This document shows positions 39,126 to 50,268 of a stretch of 64,000 nucleotides of DNA, piece after piece. This DNA comes from FEB-22 sp003105195 (lineage in GTDB: Bacteria > Pseudomonadota > Alphaproteobacteria > Rhizobiales > Xanthobacteraceae), in assembly GCA_027493405.1 (NCBI GenBank), contig JAOSKV010000001.1, forward strand, positions 684,855 to 748,854, read 5' to 3'. The translations under genes and the position numbers were made by a program. Numbering within the stretch: position 1 is the stretch's first letter; every line of letters starts with the position of its first letter. The notes beneath the pieces are model-generated. The model was not told the origin of the DNA. It did not search any database and worked only from the letters and a program-made list of their open reading frames with translations.

Positions 39126-40565
39126 ATGACCGACATCGTCACACGCTTCGCCCCCTCCCCGACCGGCTTCCTCCATATCGGCGGCGCCCGCACCGCCCTG
39201 TTCAACTGGCTCTACGCGCGCGGCCGCAAGGGAAAGATGCTGCTGCGGATCGAGGACACGGACCGCGAGCGCTCCACCCGGGCCGCGATCGACGCCATCC
39301 TCGACGGCCTCACCTGGCTCGGCATCGCCTGGGACGAGGCGCCCGTCTACCAGTTCTCCCGCGCCGCGCGCCACCGCGAGGTCGCCGAGCAGCTGCTGGC
39401 CGCCGGCCACGCCTATCGCTGCTATGCGAGCCAGCAGGAGCTCGACGAGATGCGCGAGAAGGCGCGCCGCGAGGGCCGTACCAAGCTCTACGACGGGCGC
39501 TGGCGCGACCGCGACCCGGGCGAGGCGCCGGCCGGCGCGAAGCCGGTGATCCGGTTGAAGGCCCCGCTCGCCGGCGAGACCGCGGTCGAGGACCAGGTCC
39601 AGGGCCGGGTCGTCTGGCAGAACGAGAACCTCGACGACCTCGTGCTGTTGCGCTCCGACGGCACGCCGACCTACATGCTCGCCGTCGTGGTCGACGATCA
39701 CGACATGGGCGTGACCCACGTCATCCGCGGCGACGACCACCTCACCAATGCGGCGCGCCAGACCCAGATCTATCAGGCGCTCGGCTGGTCGGTGCCCGTG
39801 ATGGCGCATATCCCGCTCATTCACGGCCCCGACGGCGCCAAGCTCTCCAAGCGTCACGGCGCCCTCGGCGTCGACGCCTATCGGGCCATGGGCTATCTCC
39901 CGGAGGCGATGCGCAACTATCTCGTGCGCCTCGGCTGGGCCCATGGCGATCAGGAGATCTTCTCGACCGAGGAGATGATCGCCGCCTTCGACCTGCCACA
40001 GATCGGCCGCTCGCCGGCGCGCTTCGACTTCGCCAAGCTGGAGAGCCTCAACGGCCACTACATGCGGCAGGCCTCCGACGAGCGCCTGGTCGCCGAGATC
40101 GAGCGGGTGCTGCCGCACATCTCGGGCGGCGCCGACCTCGCCGCCAGGCTCGACGCGCGCCTGCGGGCGCAGCTCGTCGCCGCGATGCCGGGGCTGAAGG
40201 AGCGCGCGAAGACCTTGATCGAGCTGATCGATGCGGCCCGCTACCTCTATGCCGGCCGCCCGCTCGCGATCGACGAGAAGGCGGCCGCTCTCCTGACACC
40301 GGAGGCACGCGGCGCGCTCGCCGGCCTGCATCGCGAGCTCTCCGCCGTGGAGCCGTGGACCGCGGCCGCGACCGAAGCGGCCGTGCGCGCCTTCGCGGAG
40401 CGCTCCGGGCTCAAGCTCGGCGCAGTCGCACAGCCGTTGCGCGTCGCCACGACGGGACGCACCACCTCGCCGGGAATCTTCGACGTGCTGGCGGTCCTCG
40501 GCAAGGCCGAGAGCCTCGCGCGCATCGCCGACCAGGCCGCGCCGGTGGCCGAGCCGGCGCGCTGA
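39126..40565 (+). CDS. gltX: glutamyl-tRNA synthetase
   Basis: 479 residues. HIGH motif 17-20 (FLHIGGART) and KMSKS-like KLSKR at 239-243; RGDDHLTNAARQTQIYQALG lies between, and the C-terminal anticodon domain (about 330-479) follows. Since glnS is also present, this enzyme could be either discriminating or non-discriminating; sequence alone does not settle that. ATG 39126 is chosen to match the family start MTDIVTRFAPSPTG. gltA follows after 219 bases. Confidence 0.96.
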   Translation: MTDIVTRFAPSPTGFLHIGGARTALFNWLYARGRKGKMLLRIEDTDRERSTRAAIDAILDGLTWLGIAWDEAPVYQFSRAARHREVAEQLLAAGHAYRCYASQQELDEMREKARREGRTKLYDGRWRDRDPGEAPAGAKPVIRLKAPLAGETAVEDQVQGRVVWQNENLDDLVLLRSDGTPTYMLAVVVDDHDMGVTHVIRGDDHLTNAARQTQIYQALGWSVPVMAHIPLIHGPDGAKLSKRHGALGVDAYRAMGYLPEAMRNYLVRLGWAHGDQEIFSTEEMIAAFDLPQIGRSPARFDFAKLESLNGHYMRQASDERLVAEIERVLPHISGGADLAARLDARLRAQLVAAMPGLKERAKTLIELIDAARYLYAGRPLAIDEKAAALLTPEARGALAGLHRELSAVEPWTAAATEAAVRAFAERSGLKLGAVAQPLRVATTGRTTSPGIFDVLAVLGKAESLARIADQAAPVAEPAR

Positions 40566-40784
40566 TCGCGGCGGCCGGGGCGGCGCATTTTCGTAAGAGG
40601 ACAGCGCGATTTACGCCGCATTTACGGGCCCTGGCGCAGGGTGTGCCGGAGCTTGCGGCGCCGCACTAATTCGGCTACGGGACACCCACGAGGACCTGCC
40701 GCGCCGCGGGCTCGCCGGGGCTCGAGCGGACGCTTCGCCCGATTCAGGGCGAAGCTGGGGTCCCCTGTCATCGAGGGCTCGATC

Positions 40785-42095
<1,311 letters not shown>

Positions 42096-42147
42096 CCCGG
42101 GACGCGGCGGCACTGCCGTCGGCGCTCGCCCGCGGCGCGCGCCGCCG

Positions 42148-43182
42148 CTACTGCGCGGTCGGCGCGTCGTAGGCCCAGGTGACGTAGGCGCCGGCCCAGG
42201 TGAAGCCGCCGCCGAAGGCCGCGAACATCATCCGGTCGCCGGTCTTGAGCCGCTGCTCGTAGTCCCACAGGCAGAGCGGAATCGTCGCTGCGGTGGTGTT
42301 GCCGTATTTCTGGATCGTCACCATCACGCGGTCCATCGGCAGCTGCATGCGCTCGGCCGTGGCCTCGATGATGCGGCGATTGGCCTGGTGCGGGACCAGC
42401 CAGTCGATTCGGTCGGCGGTGACCTCGTTGCGGTCCATCAGCTCCACCGCGATCTCCGCCATGCGCGCGATCGCGAACTTGTAGACGGCGGCGCCCTCCT
42501 GGTGGACGTAGTGCAGCCGCTGCGCCACGGTCTCGGGCGTCGGCGGCATGCGGCTGCCGCCCGCCTTCTGGTGCAGATGCGGCATGCCGGCGCCGTCCGA
42601 GCGGATCAGCGTGTCCTGGATGCCGTACCCGGTCTGCGAGGGCTCGACCAGGACGGCGCCCGCCCCGTCGCCGAACAGCACGCAAGTGGCGCGGTCCGTG
42701 TAGTCGATGATCGACGACATCTTGTCGGCACCGACCACGATGATCTTGCGACACTTGCCGGTCTCGATGAACTGGCTCGCGATCGTCAGCGCGTAGACGA
42801 AGCCCGAGCACGCCGCCTGCACGTCGAAGCTGCCGATGTTGCGGATGCCGACCATGTCGCAGACGAGATTGGCGGTCGATGGGAACACGAAGTCCGGCGT
42901 GGTGGTCGCGCAGATCAGGAGGTCGACGTCGCGGGCCTCGGTGCCGGTCTTGAGCAGGAGCCCGCGCACGGCCTCGGCCGCCATGTGCGAGGTGCCCAGC
43001 CCCGGGCCCTTGAGGATGCGCCGCTCCTTGATGCCGGTCCGCTCGACGATCCAGGCATCGGTCGTGTCGACCATCCGGGCGAGCTCGGCATTGCTCAGCA
43101 CATAGTCCGGCACGTGCCCGAATACCCCCGTGATGGCGGCGCGTACCGGGTCCGATGTTCTTGGCCTTGTTTTCCTGGTCAT
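42148..43182 (-). CDS. fabH: beta-ketoacyl-ACP synthase III
   Basis: 344 residues. Starts fatty-acid chains from acetyl-CoA and malonyl-ACP. Catalytic triad C125 (VQAACSGF), H265 (VPHQANRRI) and N295 (KYGNTTAAT). It is somewhat longer than the 325-residue E. coli type, with an insert around 220-240 (VHQEGAAVYKFAIARM). Usually fabH is next to plsX; here it converges on gltA and sits just before lpxB on the same strand (54 bases), so it may be read ahead of, but not within, the lipid A cluster. Confidence 0.95.
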   Translation of the reverse strand: MTRKTRPRTSDPVRAAITGVFGHVPDYVLSNAELARMVDTTDAWIVERTGIKERRILKGPGLGTSHMAAEAVRGLLLKTGTEARDVDLLICATTTPDFVFPSTANLVCDMVGIRNIGSFDVQAACSGFVYALTIASQFIETGKCRKIIVVGADKMSSIIDYTDRATCVLFGDGAGAVLVEPSQTGYGIQDTLIRSDGAGMPHLHQKAGGSRMPPTPETVAQRLHYVHQEGAAVYKFAIARMAEIAVELMDRNEVTADRIDWLVPHQANRRIIEATAERMQLPMDRVMVTIQKYGNTTAATIPLCLWDYEQRLKTGDRMMFAAFGGGFTWAGAYVTWAYDAPTAQ

Positions 43183-43236
43183 TGCCCACCCGCCACTCGC
43201 GGAAGCTCCGATGTTAGGACGGCGCCGCGGCGATTG

Positions 43237-44460
43237 CTACGATTCCCTGTCCGTTGCCGCAACCTGCGCGGCAGCGCGCCCGCCATGCGCGATTCGGCGC
43301 ACGATCTCGGCCGCCCGTGCGGCGGGCGCAATGCGCCCGAGTCCCATGACGGCGTCGAGACGGGCGAATGCGGCGAGCTGGCGCTGGCGCTCGGGGGTCG
43401 GATCGATCGCTCGGGCGAGCGCCTCGGCGAGCCGTTCCGGGCGGCAGGCGAGCTGGTGGAATTCCGGGACCGCCTTCTCGCCCAGCACGAGGTTGGCGAG
43501 GATCGCCGTGTCGACATGGGCGAGCATCCGGAACAGGAGGCCTTCCCAGAGGGGGAGGCGATAGGCCGCCACGGTCGGGATGCCGGCCAGCGCCAACTCC
43601 AGCGTGACCGTGCCGGAGGCCGCGAGCGCCGCGCGCGCGGTGCGGAAGGCGCGATCCTTGTCGTCGGCCGCGACGACAATCTCCGGCTGCACGGCCCAGC
43701 CCCTCGTCGCCGCGGTCACGGCCCGCAGGAGATGCGGAACGGTCGGCAGGACCGCCGCGACCGGCCGACCGCCCGCGAGCCGGGCGAGCGTCTCCCCGAA
43801 GATCCCGATCAGCCGCTGGACCTCGCTCGCCCGGCTTCCCGGCAGGATCAGCACCACCGGCGGCTCCGCCATGCGCCGCGCCGCCTCGGCGGGGCCGGGC
43901 CGCAGCGCGGCGACCCGGTCCGTCACGGGATGGCCCACATAGGAGCACGGCGGCCCGCCCAGCCGGGCGAGCGCCGCGGGCTCGAAGGGAAGGATCGCCA
44001 GCACGTGGTCCACATAGCCCCGCATCGCCCGGGCCCGGCCAGGCCGCCACGCCCAGACCGTGGGCGAGACGTAGTCGATGATGGGGATCTCGGGCGCCGC
44101 GCGGCGCACGCGCCGTGCGACCCGGTGCGTGAACTCCGGGCTGTCGATGACGACGAGCACGTCGGGCCGCGCCTTGACGATCCGGTCGGCAGTCTCGCGG
44201 ATCAGACTCAGGATGCGCGGCAGCCGACGCGGGATGGCTGCGAGCCCGATGATCGAGAGCTCCTCGATCGCGAACGGGCTCGCCAGACCTTGCGCCGCCA
44301 TGGCGCGGCCGCCGACCCCGCCGAGTTCGAGGCCCGCGGAGTGCGCCTGCCGCAGGGCGCGGATCAGCGCCGCGCCGAGCGCGTCGCCGGACTCCTCGCC
44401 GGCCACGAGATGCACGCGCAGGGGATGCCCGGTCCCCCCGTCGGCGGCGGCGCCCGTCAT
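43237..44460 (-). CDS. lpxB: lipid-A-disaccharide synthase
   Basis: 407 residues. Glycosyltransferase joining UDP-diacylglucosamine with lipid X. LVAGEESGDALGAALIRAL (start), FGGVGG-like GGVGGRAMAAQG, IDSPEFTHRVARRV, YVSPTVWAWRPGRA, and LPGSRASEVQRL are the family blocks. The ATG at 44460 overlaps the lpxI stop (ATGA), so it is the coupled last gene of the lpxD-fabZ-lpxA-lpxI-lpxB run. Confidence 0.96.
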   Translation of the reverse strand: MTGAAADGGTGHPLRVHLVAGEESGDALGAALIRALRQAHSAGLELGGVGGRAMAAQGLASPFAIEELSIIGLAAIPRRLPRILSLIRETADRIVKARPDVLVVIDSPEFTHRVARRVRRAAPEIPIIDYVSPTVWAWRPGRARAMRGYVDHVLAILPFEPAALARLGGPPCSYVGHPVTDRVAALRPGPAEAARRMAEPPVVLILPGSRASEVQRLIGIFGETLARLAGGRPVAAVLPTVPHLLRAVTAATRGWAVQPEIVVAADDKDRAFRTARAALAASGTVTLELALAGIPTVAAYRLPLWEGLLFRMLAHVDTAILANLVLGEKAVPEFHQLACRPERLAEALARAIDPTPERQRQLAAFARLDAVMGLGRIAPAARAAEIVRRIAHGGRAAAQVAATDRES

Positions 44461-45332
44461 CGCGGCGCGTCGCGCAGGCCGACCACGAAGATCTTGGCGC
44501 GCTGCGCCGCGAGCGCAACCAGCGCCGGCTCGGCCACGATGGTGCGCCCGGCGATCACCGCGAGCCCGGCGAGCCCCGCCCGGGCCACCTCGGCGACCGT
44601 CTTTGGACCGATCGCGGGCAGGTCGAAGCGATTGTCCTGTCCGGGCTTCGGCGCCTTGACCAGCACGCCGACGCCGACCGGCGTCGGGATGCGACCCAGC
44701 CGGCGCAGCTCGACGATGCGCGCCAGCATGTTGTCGGTGCCCTCCGCGGCCTCGACCGCGAGCACGTACTGGTCGGCCACCACGGCGCCCTGCCCGATGT
44801 CGAAGGGCCCGATCGCGTGGATGAGCGCGAGCGCCCGCGCGATGTCGGCGTTCTCGCGCGCGCCCGGCTGCAGCTGTCCCATCGCGCCTTCTGGCATCAG
44901 GATCTCGGGCGCGACCTCATGGGCCCCGAGCAGGCGGAAGCCATAGTCCTCGAACAGCCGGGCCGTCGCGGTGAGGAGATGGTCGTCGCCGCCGCGGAAC
45001 ATGGCCATGGCTTTCGGCAGATGGCGCAGCGCCGCCAGATCGAAGCGCATGGAGCGCAGCGACGGGCGCAGCGCGCTGCCGATGAACACCACCTCCCGGC
45101 AGTTCTCGGCGCGGGCCAGCCGCACGAAGCGCCCGAGCTGGCCGAGCGCGATCCAGTGGTGCGGGAAGCGCGCGACCAGCTCGGGATCGGCCCAGCCGCG
45201 GATCGCGAACAGGACCACCCGGCGCCCGGCACGCAACGCGGCCTCGGCGACGGCAGCCGGCACCGCGCCGCCGCCGCAGACGATGGCGAGCGGCTCCGTT
45301 CGGGTGTCCTGGCTCCGGATCTCGGCGTCCAT
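44457..45332 (-). CDS. lpxI: UDP-2,3-diacylglucosamine pyrophosphatase LpxI
   Basis: 291 residues (DUF1009). Hydrolyses UDP-diacylglucosamine to lipid X; the alphaproteobacterial substitute for LpxH. N-terminal domain with GGGAVPAAVAEAAL and the C-terminal domain with GTDNMLARI, VLVKAPKPGQDNRFDLPAIGPKT (catalytic aspartate), AGLAGLAVIAGRTIV. Start 45332 lies three bases after the lpxA stop; ends overlapping lpxB. Confidence 0.96.
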   Translation of the reverse strand: MDAEIRSQDTRTEPLAIVCGGGAVPAAVAEAALRAGRRVVLFAIRGWADPELVARFPHHWIALGQLGRFVRLARAENCREVVFIGSALRPSLRSMRFDLAALRHLPKAMAMFRGGDDHLLTATARLFEDYGFRLLGAHEVAPEILMPEGAMGQLQPGARENADIARALALIHAIGPFDIGQGAVVADQYVLAVEAAEGTDNMLARIVELRRLGRIPTPVGVGVLVKAPKPGQDNRFDLPAIGPKTVAEVARAGLAGLAVIAGRTIVAEPALVALAAQRAKIFVVGLRDAPR

Positions 45333-45335
45333 GGC

Positions 45336-46145
45336 CTATTCGACCGCTTCGGCACCGCCCCGCAAGGTGGTCATCATCACGGGACGTTTGGCGGAGCGCA
45401 GGAACGCGATGATCTTGGCCACCTCCGGCACGCCGCCATGCTCGGCGTCGGCGCGCACGATGCGCGCCGCGAACTCGCCCTCGCTCTCGAACAGGATCTG
45501 GTAGGCGCCGCGGATCGCCTGGATAGCGGCCCGATTCAGGCCCCGACGTCGCATCCCGACCATGTTGAGACCGGCGAGCCGCGCGGCCGGATAGAGCACG
45601 TAGCCGAACGGGATCACGTCCTCGCGGATCGCCGAATAGCCCGCCACCATGACGCTCTCGCCGACGCGCACGTGCTGGTGCACCGCGCAGTGCCCGCCGA
45701 AGAAGGTGTGGTCGCCGACCTCGACGTGGCCGCCGATCACGGCATTGTTGGCGAAGATGACGCCGTCGCCCACCGTGCAGTCGTGCGCGACATGCGAGCC
45801 CGCCATCAGGAAGCAGCCTTCGCCGATCCGCGTCACGCCGCCGCCGTCCTCGGTGCCCGTATTGACCGTCACGTTCTCGCGGATCTGGCAGCGCGCGCCG
45901 ATCATCAGCTCGGTGGCGCCGCCGCGGTAGCGCACCGACTGCGGCGGCGTGCCGAGCGAGGCGAAGGGATAGACCACGGTGCCGGCGCCGATCGCGGTCA
46001 CGCCCGCGATGTTGACGTGCGACATGAGCTTCACGCCGGCCGCGAGTTTCACCCGCGGGCCGACGATGCAGTAGGGCCCGACCTCCGTGTCGTCCGCCAG
46101 CTCCGCCCCCGCGGCGACGCGTGCGGTCGGATCGATGACCGCCAC
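45336..46145 (-). CDS. lpxA: UDP-N-acetylglucosamine O-acyltransferase
   Basis: 269 residues. First step of lipid A synthesis. Left-handed beta-helix of hexapeptide repeats from residue 3 to about 190, with the catalytic histidine H121 in GSHVAHDCTVGDG, followed by a helical C-terminal part. One base separates it from fabZ and three from lpxI, all on the minus strand. Confidence 0.97.
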   Translation of the reverse strand: MAVIDPTARVAAGAELADDTEVGPYCIVGPRVKLAAGVKLMSHVNIAGVTAIGAGTVVYPFASLGTPPQSVRYRGGATELMIGARCQIRENVTVNTGTEDGGGVTRIGEGCFLMAGSHVAHDCTVGDGVIFANNAVIGGHVEVGDHTFFGGHCAVHQHVRVGESVMVAGYSAIREDVIPFGYVLYPAARLAGLNMVGMRRRGLNRAAIQAIRGAYQILFESEGEFAARIVRADAEHGGVPEVAKIIAFLRSAKRPVMMTTLRGGAEAVE

Positions 46146-46146
46146 G

Positions 46147-46602
46147 CTATCCCTCCGCGATCATCGCGCCGACTTCTGCCTCGGCGATCACGGTGCCGGC
46201 GACCTTCGCCTCGCCGCGGTACCACCACATGTTGCGGCGGCGATTGATCTTCTGCATGTGGTACTCGATCGTGTCGCCCGGCACCGCGGGCCTGCGGAAC
46301 TTGGCCTTGTCGATGGTGAGGAAATACACCAGGCTCGGCTGCGACTGAACCCCGCGCGCGCGGATGCACATCACGCCCGCGGTCTGCGCCATGCCCTCGA
46401 TCATCAGCACCCCGGGAAACACCGGATTGCCCGGGAAGTGCCCGAGGAACTGCGGCTCGTTGAAGGTGACGTTCTTGAGGCCGATTCCGTGCTCGTCGCC
46501 GCGGATGTCGATGACGCGATCGACCATCAGGAACGGATAGCGGTGGGGCAAGGCCTCGAGGATCTCGCGGATGCCGGCGGCATCGACGGTTTCGCCAGTC
46601 AT
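46147..46602 (-). CDS. fabZ: 3-hydroxyacyl-ACP dehydratase
   Basis: 151 residues, hotdog fold. Catalytic H55 and E69 in LGHFPGNPVFPGVLMIEGMAQ (seen in parts), preceded by LPHRYPFLMVDRV. Dehydrates hydroxyacyl-ACP in fatty-acid elongation and competes with LpxA for substrate; the genes are adjacent here. ATG 46602 overlaps the lpxD stop (ATGA). Confidence 0.97.
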   Translation of the reverse strand: MTGETVDAAGIREILEALPHRYPFLMVDRVIDIRGDEHGIGLKNVTFNEPQFLGHFPGNPVFPGVLMIEGMAQTAGVMCIRARGVQSQPSLVYFLTIDKAKFRRPAVPGDTIEYHMQKINRRRNMWWYRGEAKVAGTVIAEAEVGAMIAEG

Positions 46603-47668
46603 GCCTCCTCCCCCTCCGCGGCAGGGCCGCGTTCGCCGCCCGGCCGGGCGAGCCGGCGCAGCACGGCCTGCCCCTTGAGCCAGTCGCGCGCCGGCAGCGC
46701 CGGCGAGCCGCCCCATTTCGAGCCCGGCGGGACATTGCTCATGATCCCGCTTCCCGCCGCGATCATGGCGCCGGTCCCGATCGTCACGTGGTCGACGATG
46801 CCGACCTTGCCTCCCATCATGACGAAGTCCTCGACCACGACGCTGCCCGAGATCCCGCTCTGGGAGGCGATCATGCAGAAGCGCCCGATCATTACGTTGT
46901 GCGCGATCTGGCAGAGATTGTCGATCTTGGTCGCCTGCCCGATCACGGTGTCGCGGATCGCGCCGCGGTCGATGGTCGTGTTGGCGCCGATCTCGACGTC
47001 GTCTTGGATGATGACCCGGCCGACCTGGGGGACCTTCATCGGCCCGGTCTGCGTCGGCACGTAGCCGAATCCGTCTTGGCCGATGCGGCAGCCCGCATGG
47101 ACGATCACGCGATCGCCGATCAGGGCATGGGAGATCGTGGCCCCGGCCCCGATGCTGCAGTTGCGGCCGATGCACACACCCGCACCGATCACCGCGGTCG
47201 CCGCGACCACGGTCCCGCTGCCGATCTCGGCGCGCGGCCCGATCACCGCGGCCGGGTCGATGGTGACGCCGCTTTCCAGCCGGGCCGAGGGATGCACCAG
47301 CGCCCCGGCCGCGACGCCGCTGGCCTCGAACAGGGAGGATGGCCGTTGCGCGCCCGGGAACAGGGCCTGGGTCGCGAGCACGAAGGCGCGGTAGGGATGC
47401 GGCGTGATCAGCACGACCGCGCTCGCGGGGCCTGCGCGGCATGGCGCGTGGTGGTGAGGCAGATGCCGGCGCGCGTCGTCGGCAGCTGGCTCGCGTATTT
47501 CTTGTTCTCGAGGAAGGCGAGGTCCTGCGGACCGGCGCGGTCGAGGGGCGCGACGCCGGTCACGCGGCGGTCGAGGGATGCTCCCGGCTGCGGCGCGCCG
47601 CCCGTGAGCGCCGCGATCTCGGTCGCCGTCAACCCCTTGGGAGCCTCGAAAAAGCGCGGCTGGCTCAT
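46599..47668 (-). CDS. lpxD: UDP-3-O-acylglucosamine N-acyltransferase, one frameshift
   Basis: Adds the second acyl chain to the lipid A precursor. Start at 47668 (MSQPRFFEAPKGLTA), N-terminal uridine-binding domain to about 47428, then hexapeptide repeats (GAGVCIGRNCSIGAGA, VIVHAGCRIGQDGFGYVP, HNVMIGRFCMIASQSGISGS in parts) to 46599. The two parts are in different frames: near 47427 one G is missing in CAGGCCCC-GCGAGC. Restoring it gives about 356 residues, the family length. LpxD is essential in almost all Gram-negatives, so this is almost surely a sequencing error. Confidence 0.93.
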
Positions 47669-47699
47669 GCCACCTTCGCGGCGGACCTGTGGCGGGAGA

Positions 47700-50116
47700 T
47701 CAGAACCTCGTGCCGCCGCTGAAGCGCAGGTTCTGCACGCGATCGAAGGGTTCCTTCGTCAACGGGAAGGCATAGTCGATGCGGATCGGACCGAACGGCG
47801 ACTGCCAGATCACGCCGGCGCCGACCGAGGTGCGCACCGACATCTCGTTGGTATTGATGCCGCTGGTCGGATCGACCAGCGTGATGGTCTCGCCGGTCAC
47901 CGGGAAGGTGGTCGCTCCCTGGTAGTTCCACACCGAGCCGGCGTCCGCGAACAGCGCGATGCGCATGCCGAAGTCCTTCGGCGCCGCGAAGAAGGGGAAC
48001 TGCATCTCCACCGACGCGCCCCAGTAGAGCGAGCCGCCCAGCGGATCCAGGTTCGTGCCGGGCGTCATGTCGCGCGGACCGATGCCGCCCGGCGCAAAGC
48101 CGCGCACCAGGTTCGGACCGAGCTGGAAGTGGTCGGTCATGCGCAGATCCTTGCCGCCCCAGCCGGTCGCATGGCCGCCCTGGACGCGGAACATGCTCAC
48201 GAAGTCCGAGAGGATCTCGTAGTAGAAGCGCGCATCGCCGGTGGTGCGCAGGAAGTTCACGTCGCCGCCGAGGCCGGCGACGTCCTGCTTGAGCTCGACG
48301 ATCATGCCGCTGGTCGGCAGCTTGGTGTTGTCGGTCGTGTTGTAGGACAGGCCCCAGCCGACGAGCGATACGAGCGCGGCCCCGTCGCGCGCGATCTGCC
48401 GGATCGCCGCCGAGGCCTCGCCGTCGGCATAGCAGGTGCCCGCCGGCGGGAGCGTCGCGGCCGTGCAGTTCATCAAGATCGGATCGAGCGTGATCTTCTG
48501 CTGGAACGCCGAGTAGCGGATCGAGGCATTGAGGTTCTCGGTGATCGGGAAGCCAACGCGGACGGCGCCGCCGAGGGTTTCGCTGCGATAGACGTAATAG
48601 GACGAGGAATCGACCTGCTTGGCGAAGAAGTCGAGGCCGAGCGCGAGCCGATAGTCCATGAAGTAGGGCTCGACGAAGGACAGCTCGAGGCCACGCGCCT
48701 TCTGTCCGTAGGACACCGCCGCGCGGACCATCTGTCCGAGGCCGAGCAGGTTGCGCTCGGTGACCGAGACCTCGCCGACGAACCCGTCCGAAGTCGAGTA
48801 GCCGCCCGCGACCGAGAAGTCGCCGGTCGGCTGCTCCTCGACGTCGACGATCAGCACGATGCGGTCGGGCGCCGAGCCGGGCTCGTTGGTGATCTTGACG
48901 GTCTTGAAGAAGTTGAGGTTCTTCAGGCGCCGCTCGGCACGGTCCACCAGCACGCGATTGTAGGCGTCGCCTTCCGCGAGATCGAACTCGCGGCGGATCA
49001 CATAGTCCCGGGTCCGCGTATTGCCGCGGATCTGGATGCGCTCCACGTAGACGCGCGGTCCCTCCTCGACGACGAACACCACCGAGATGGTGCGCGTCTC
49101 GGGATTACGGTCGCCGCGCGGCCGCCCCTGCGAGAAGGCATAGCCGCGCTTCGACATCTCGATGGTCATGTCCTCGACGGACTTCTCCACCGCCTCGGCG
49201 TTGTAGGTCGAGCCCGAGGACATGCGCAGCTTGCTGCGCAAAGTGGCAGGATCGACGTCGCGGACGTTGGAGATCACCTCGAGGGCGCCGAACCGGTAGA
49301 GCTCGCCCTCGTCGATCGTGAACGTGACGAGGAAGCCGTTGCGCGCGGGATCGAACTCGGCCACGGCCGAGACGATGCGCACGTCCGCATAGCCGTGCTT
49401 GAGATAGAACCGGCGCAGGAGCTCGCGGTCCGCCTCCAGGCGGTCCGGATCGTAGACGTCGGTGTTCTTCAGGAAGCTCAGGAAGTTGCTCTGGGAGGTC
49501 TTGATGACGTCCTTGAGCCGCCAGTCCGAATAGGCGCGGTTGCCGACGAAGCGCAGCTCGCGCACGCCGGTCTTCGAGCCTTCCGAGATCTCGAACACGA
49601 GGTCGACGCGGTTGTTCGGCCGCTCGATGATCTTCGGATCGACGCGCACGTCGTAACGGCCGGCCCGCCGGTAGAGCTCGATGATGCGCTGGACGTCGCC
49701 CTGCACGGCCGGACGCGAGAGAGTGCCGCGCGGCTTGGACTGGATTTCGCCGGAGAGCTGCTCGTCCTTGAGCCTCTTGTTGCCCTCGAAGGCGATGCGG
49801 TTGATGACCGGGTTCTCGACCACCGTCACTCGGATCCGGCCGCCGCCGGCCTGGGTGATTCGCACGTCCTCGAACAGGGGGGGCGGGTACGGCGCCTTCG
49901 GCGCCTCGCGGGGGGGGGCGCCCCGAGGGGGCCGGGGAGAAAGGAGGGGGGGGGGGCGGGCCCGCCCCGCCGGCTCCCCCCCCCCGGGGGCCCCGGGGCG
50001 GGGGCGGGCGGGGCCCCCCCAAGAGGCGGGGCGGCCCCCCCCCCCACCACAGCCCCCCCCCGGGGGGCCACTCCTGCCAGGGTCAGCCCTCGCAACACCC
50101 TCAACCACACTTTCAT
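47700..50116 (-). CDS. bamA: outer-membrane protein assembly factor BamA, damaged N-terminus
   Basis: Core of the beta-barrel assembly machine. Start at 50116 (MKVWLRVLRGLTLAG, a signal peptide with basic n-region); the signal and the POTRA regions are in different frames because the intervening 49876-50070 is a G/C homopolymer block replacing POTRA1. From LFEDVRI on, POTRA2-5 (about 49880-48800) are clean, then a 16-strand barrel with the conserved loop-6 motif LVRGFAPG (about 48110) and the C-terminal aromatic end (GTRF). About 805 residues in all, the normal size. Follows lpxD closely, as in Rhizobiales without skp. Confidence 0.92.
49876..50070. other. G/C homopolymer block inside bamA (probable base-calling artefact)
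   Basis: About 195 bases of alternating G and C runs (up to about ten in a row), almost without A or T, exactly where the POTRA1 codons should lie. Total length between the signal peptide and LFEDVR is about right for the missing codons, so the bases seem substituted rather than inserted. Clean coding sequence resumes on both sides. Likely low-quality poly-G reads from both strands. Confidence 0.8.
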
Positions 50117-50268
50117 GCGCTGTGCGCCCTGTTCTTTTTCTCGGTTGTCCGTTCGACCCAAGCGGCAGAATCTCTGTCCGGTTTCTACAGGCTTTCCCCC
50201 GCCCTGGAAACCGGCTCGGCCCCGGCAGATCGTCGTTTCGTGTCAAAGCGTTGCAGCAATGACACGGT

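Noticed and set aside
49876..50070. G-quadruplex or repeat element in bamA
   Set aside because: Position replaces essential codons and both G and C runs occur; an artefact is far more likely.
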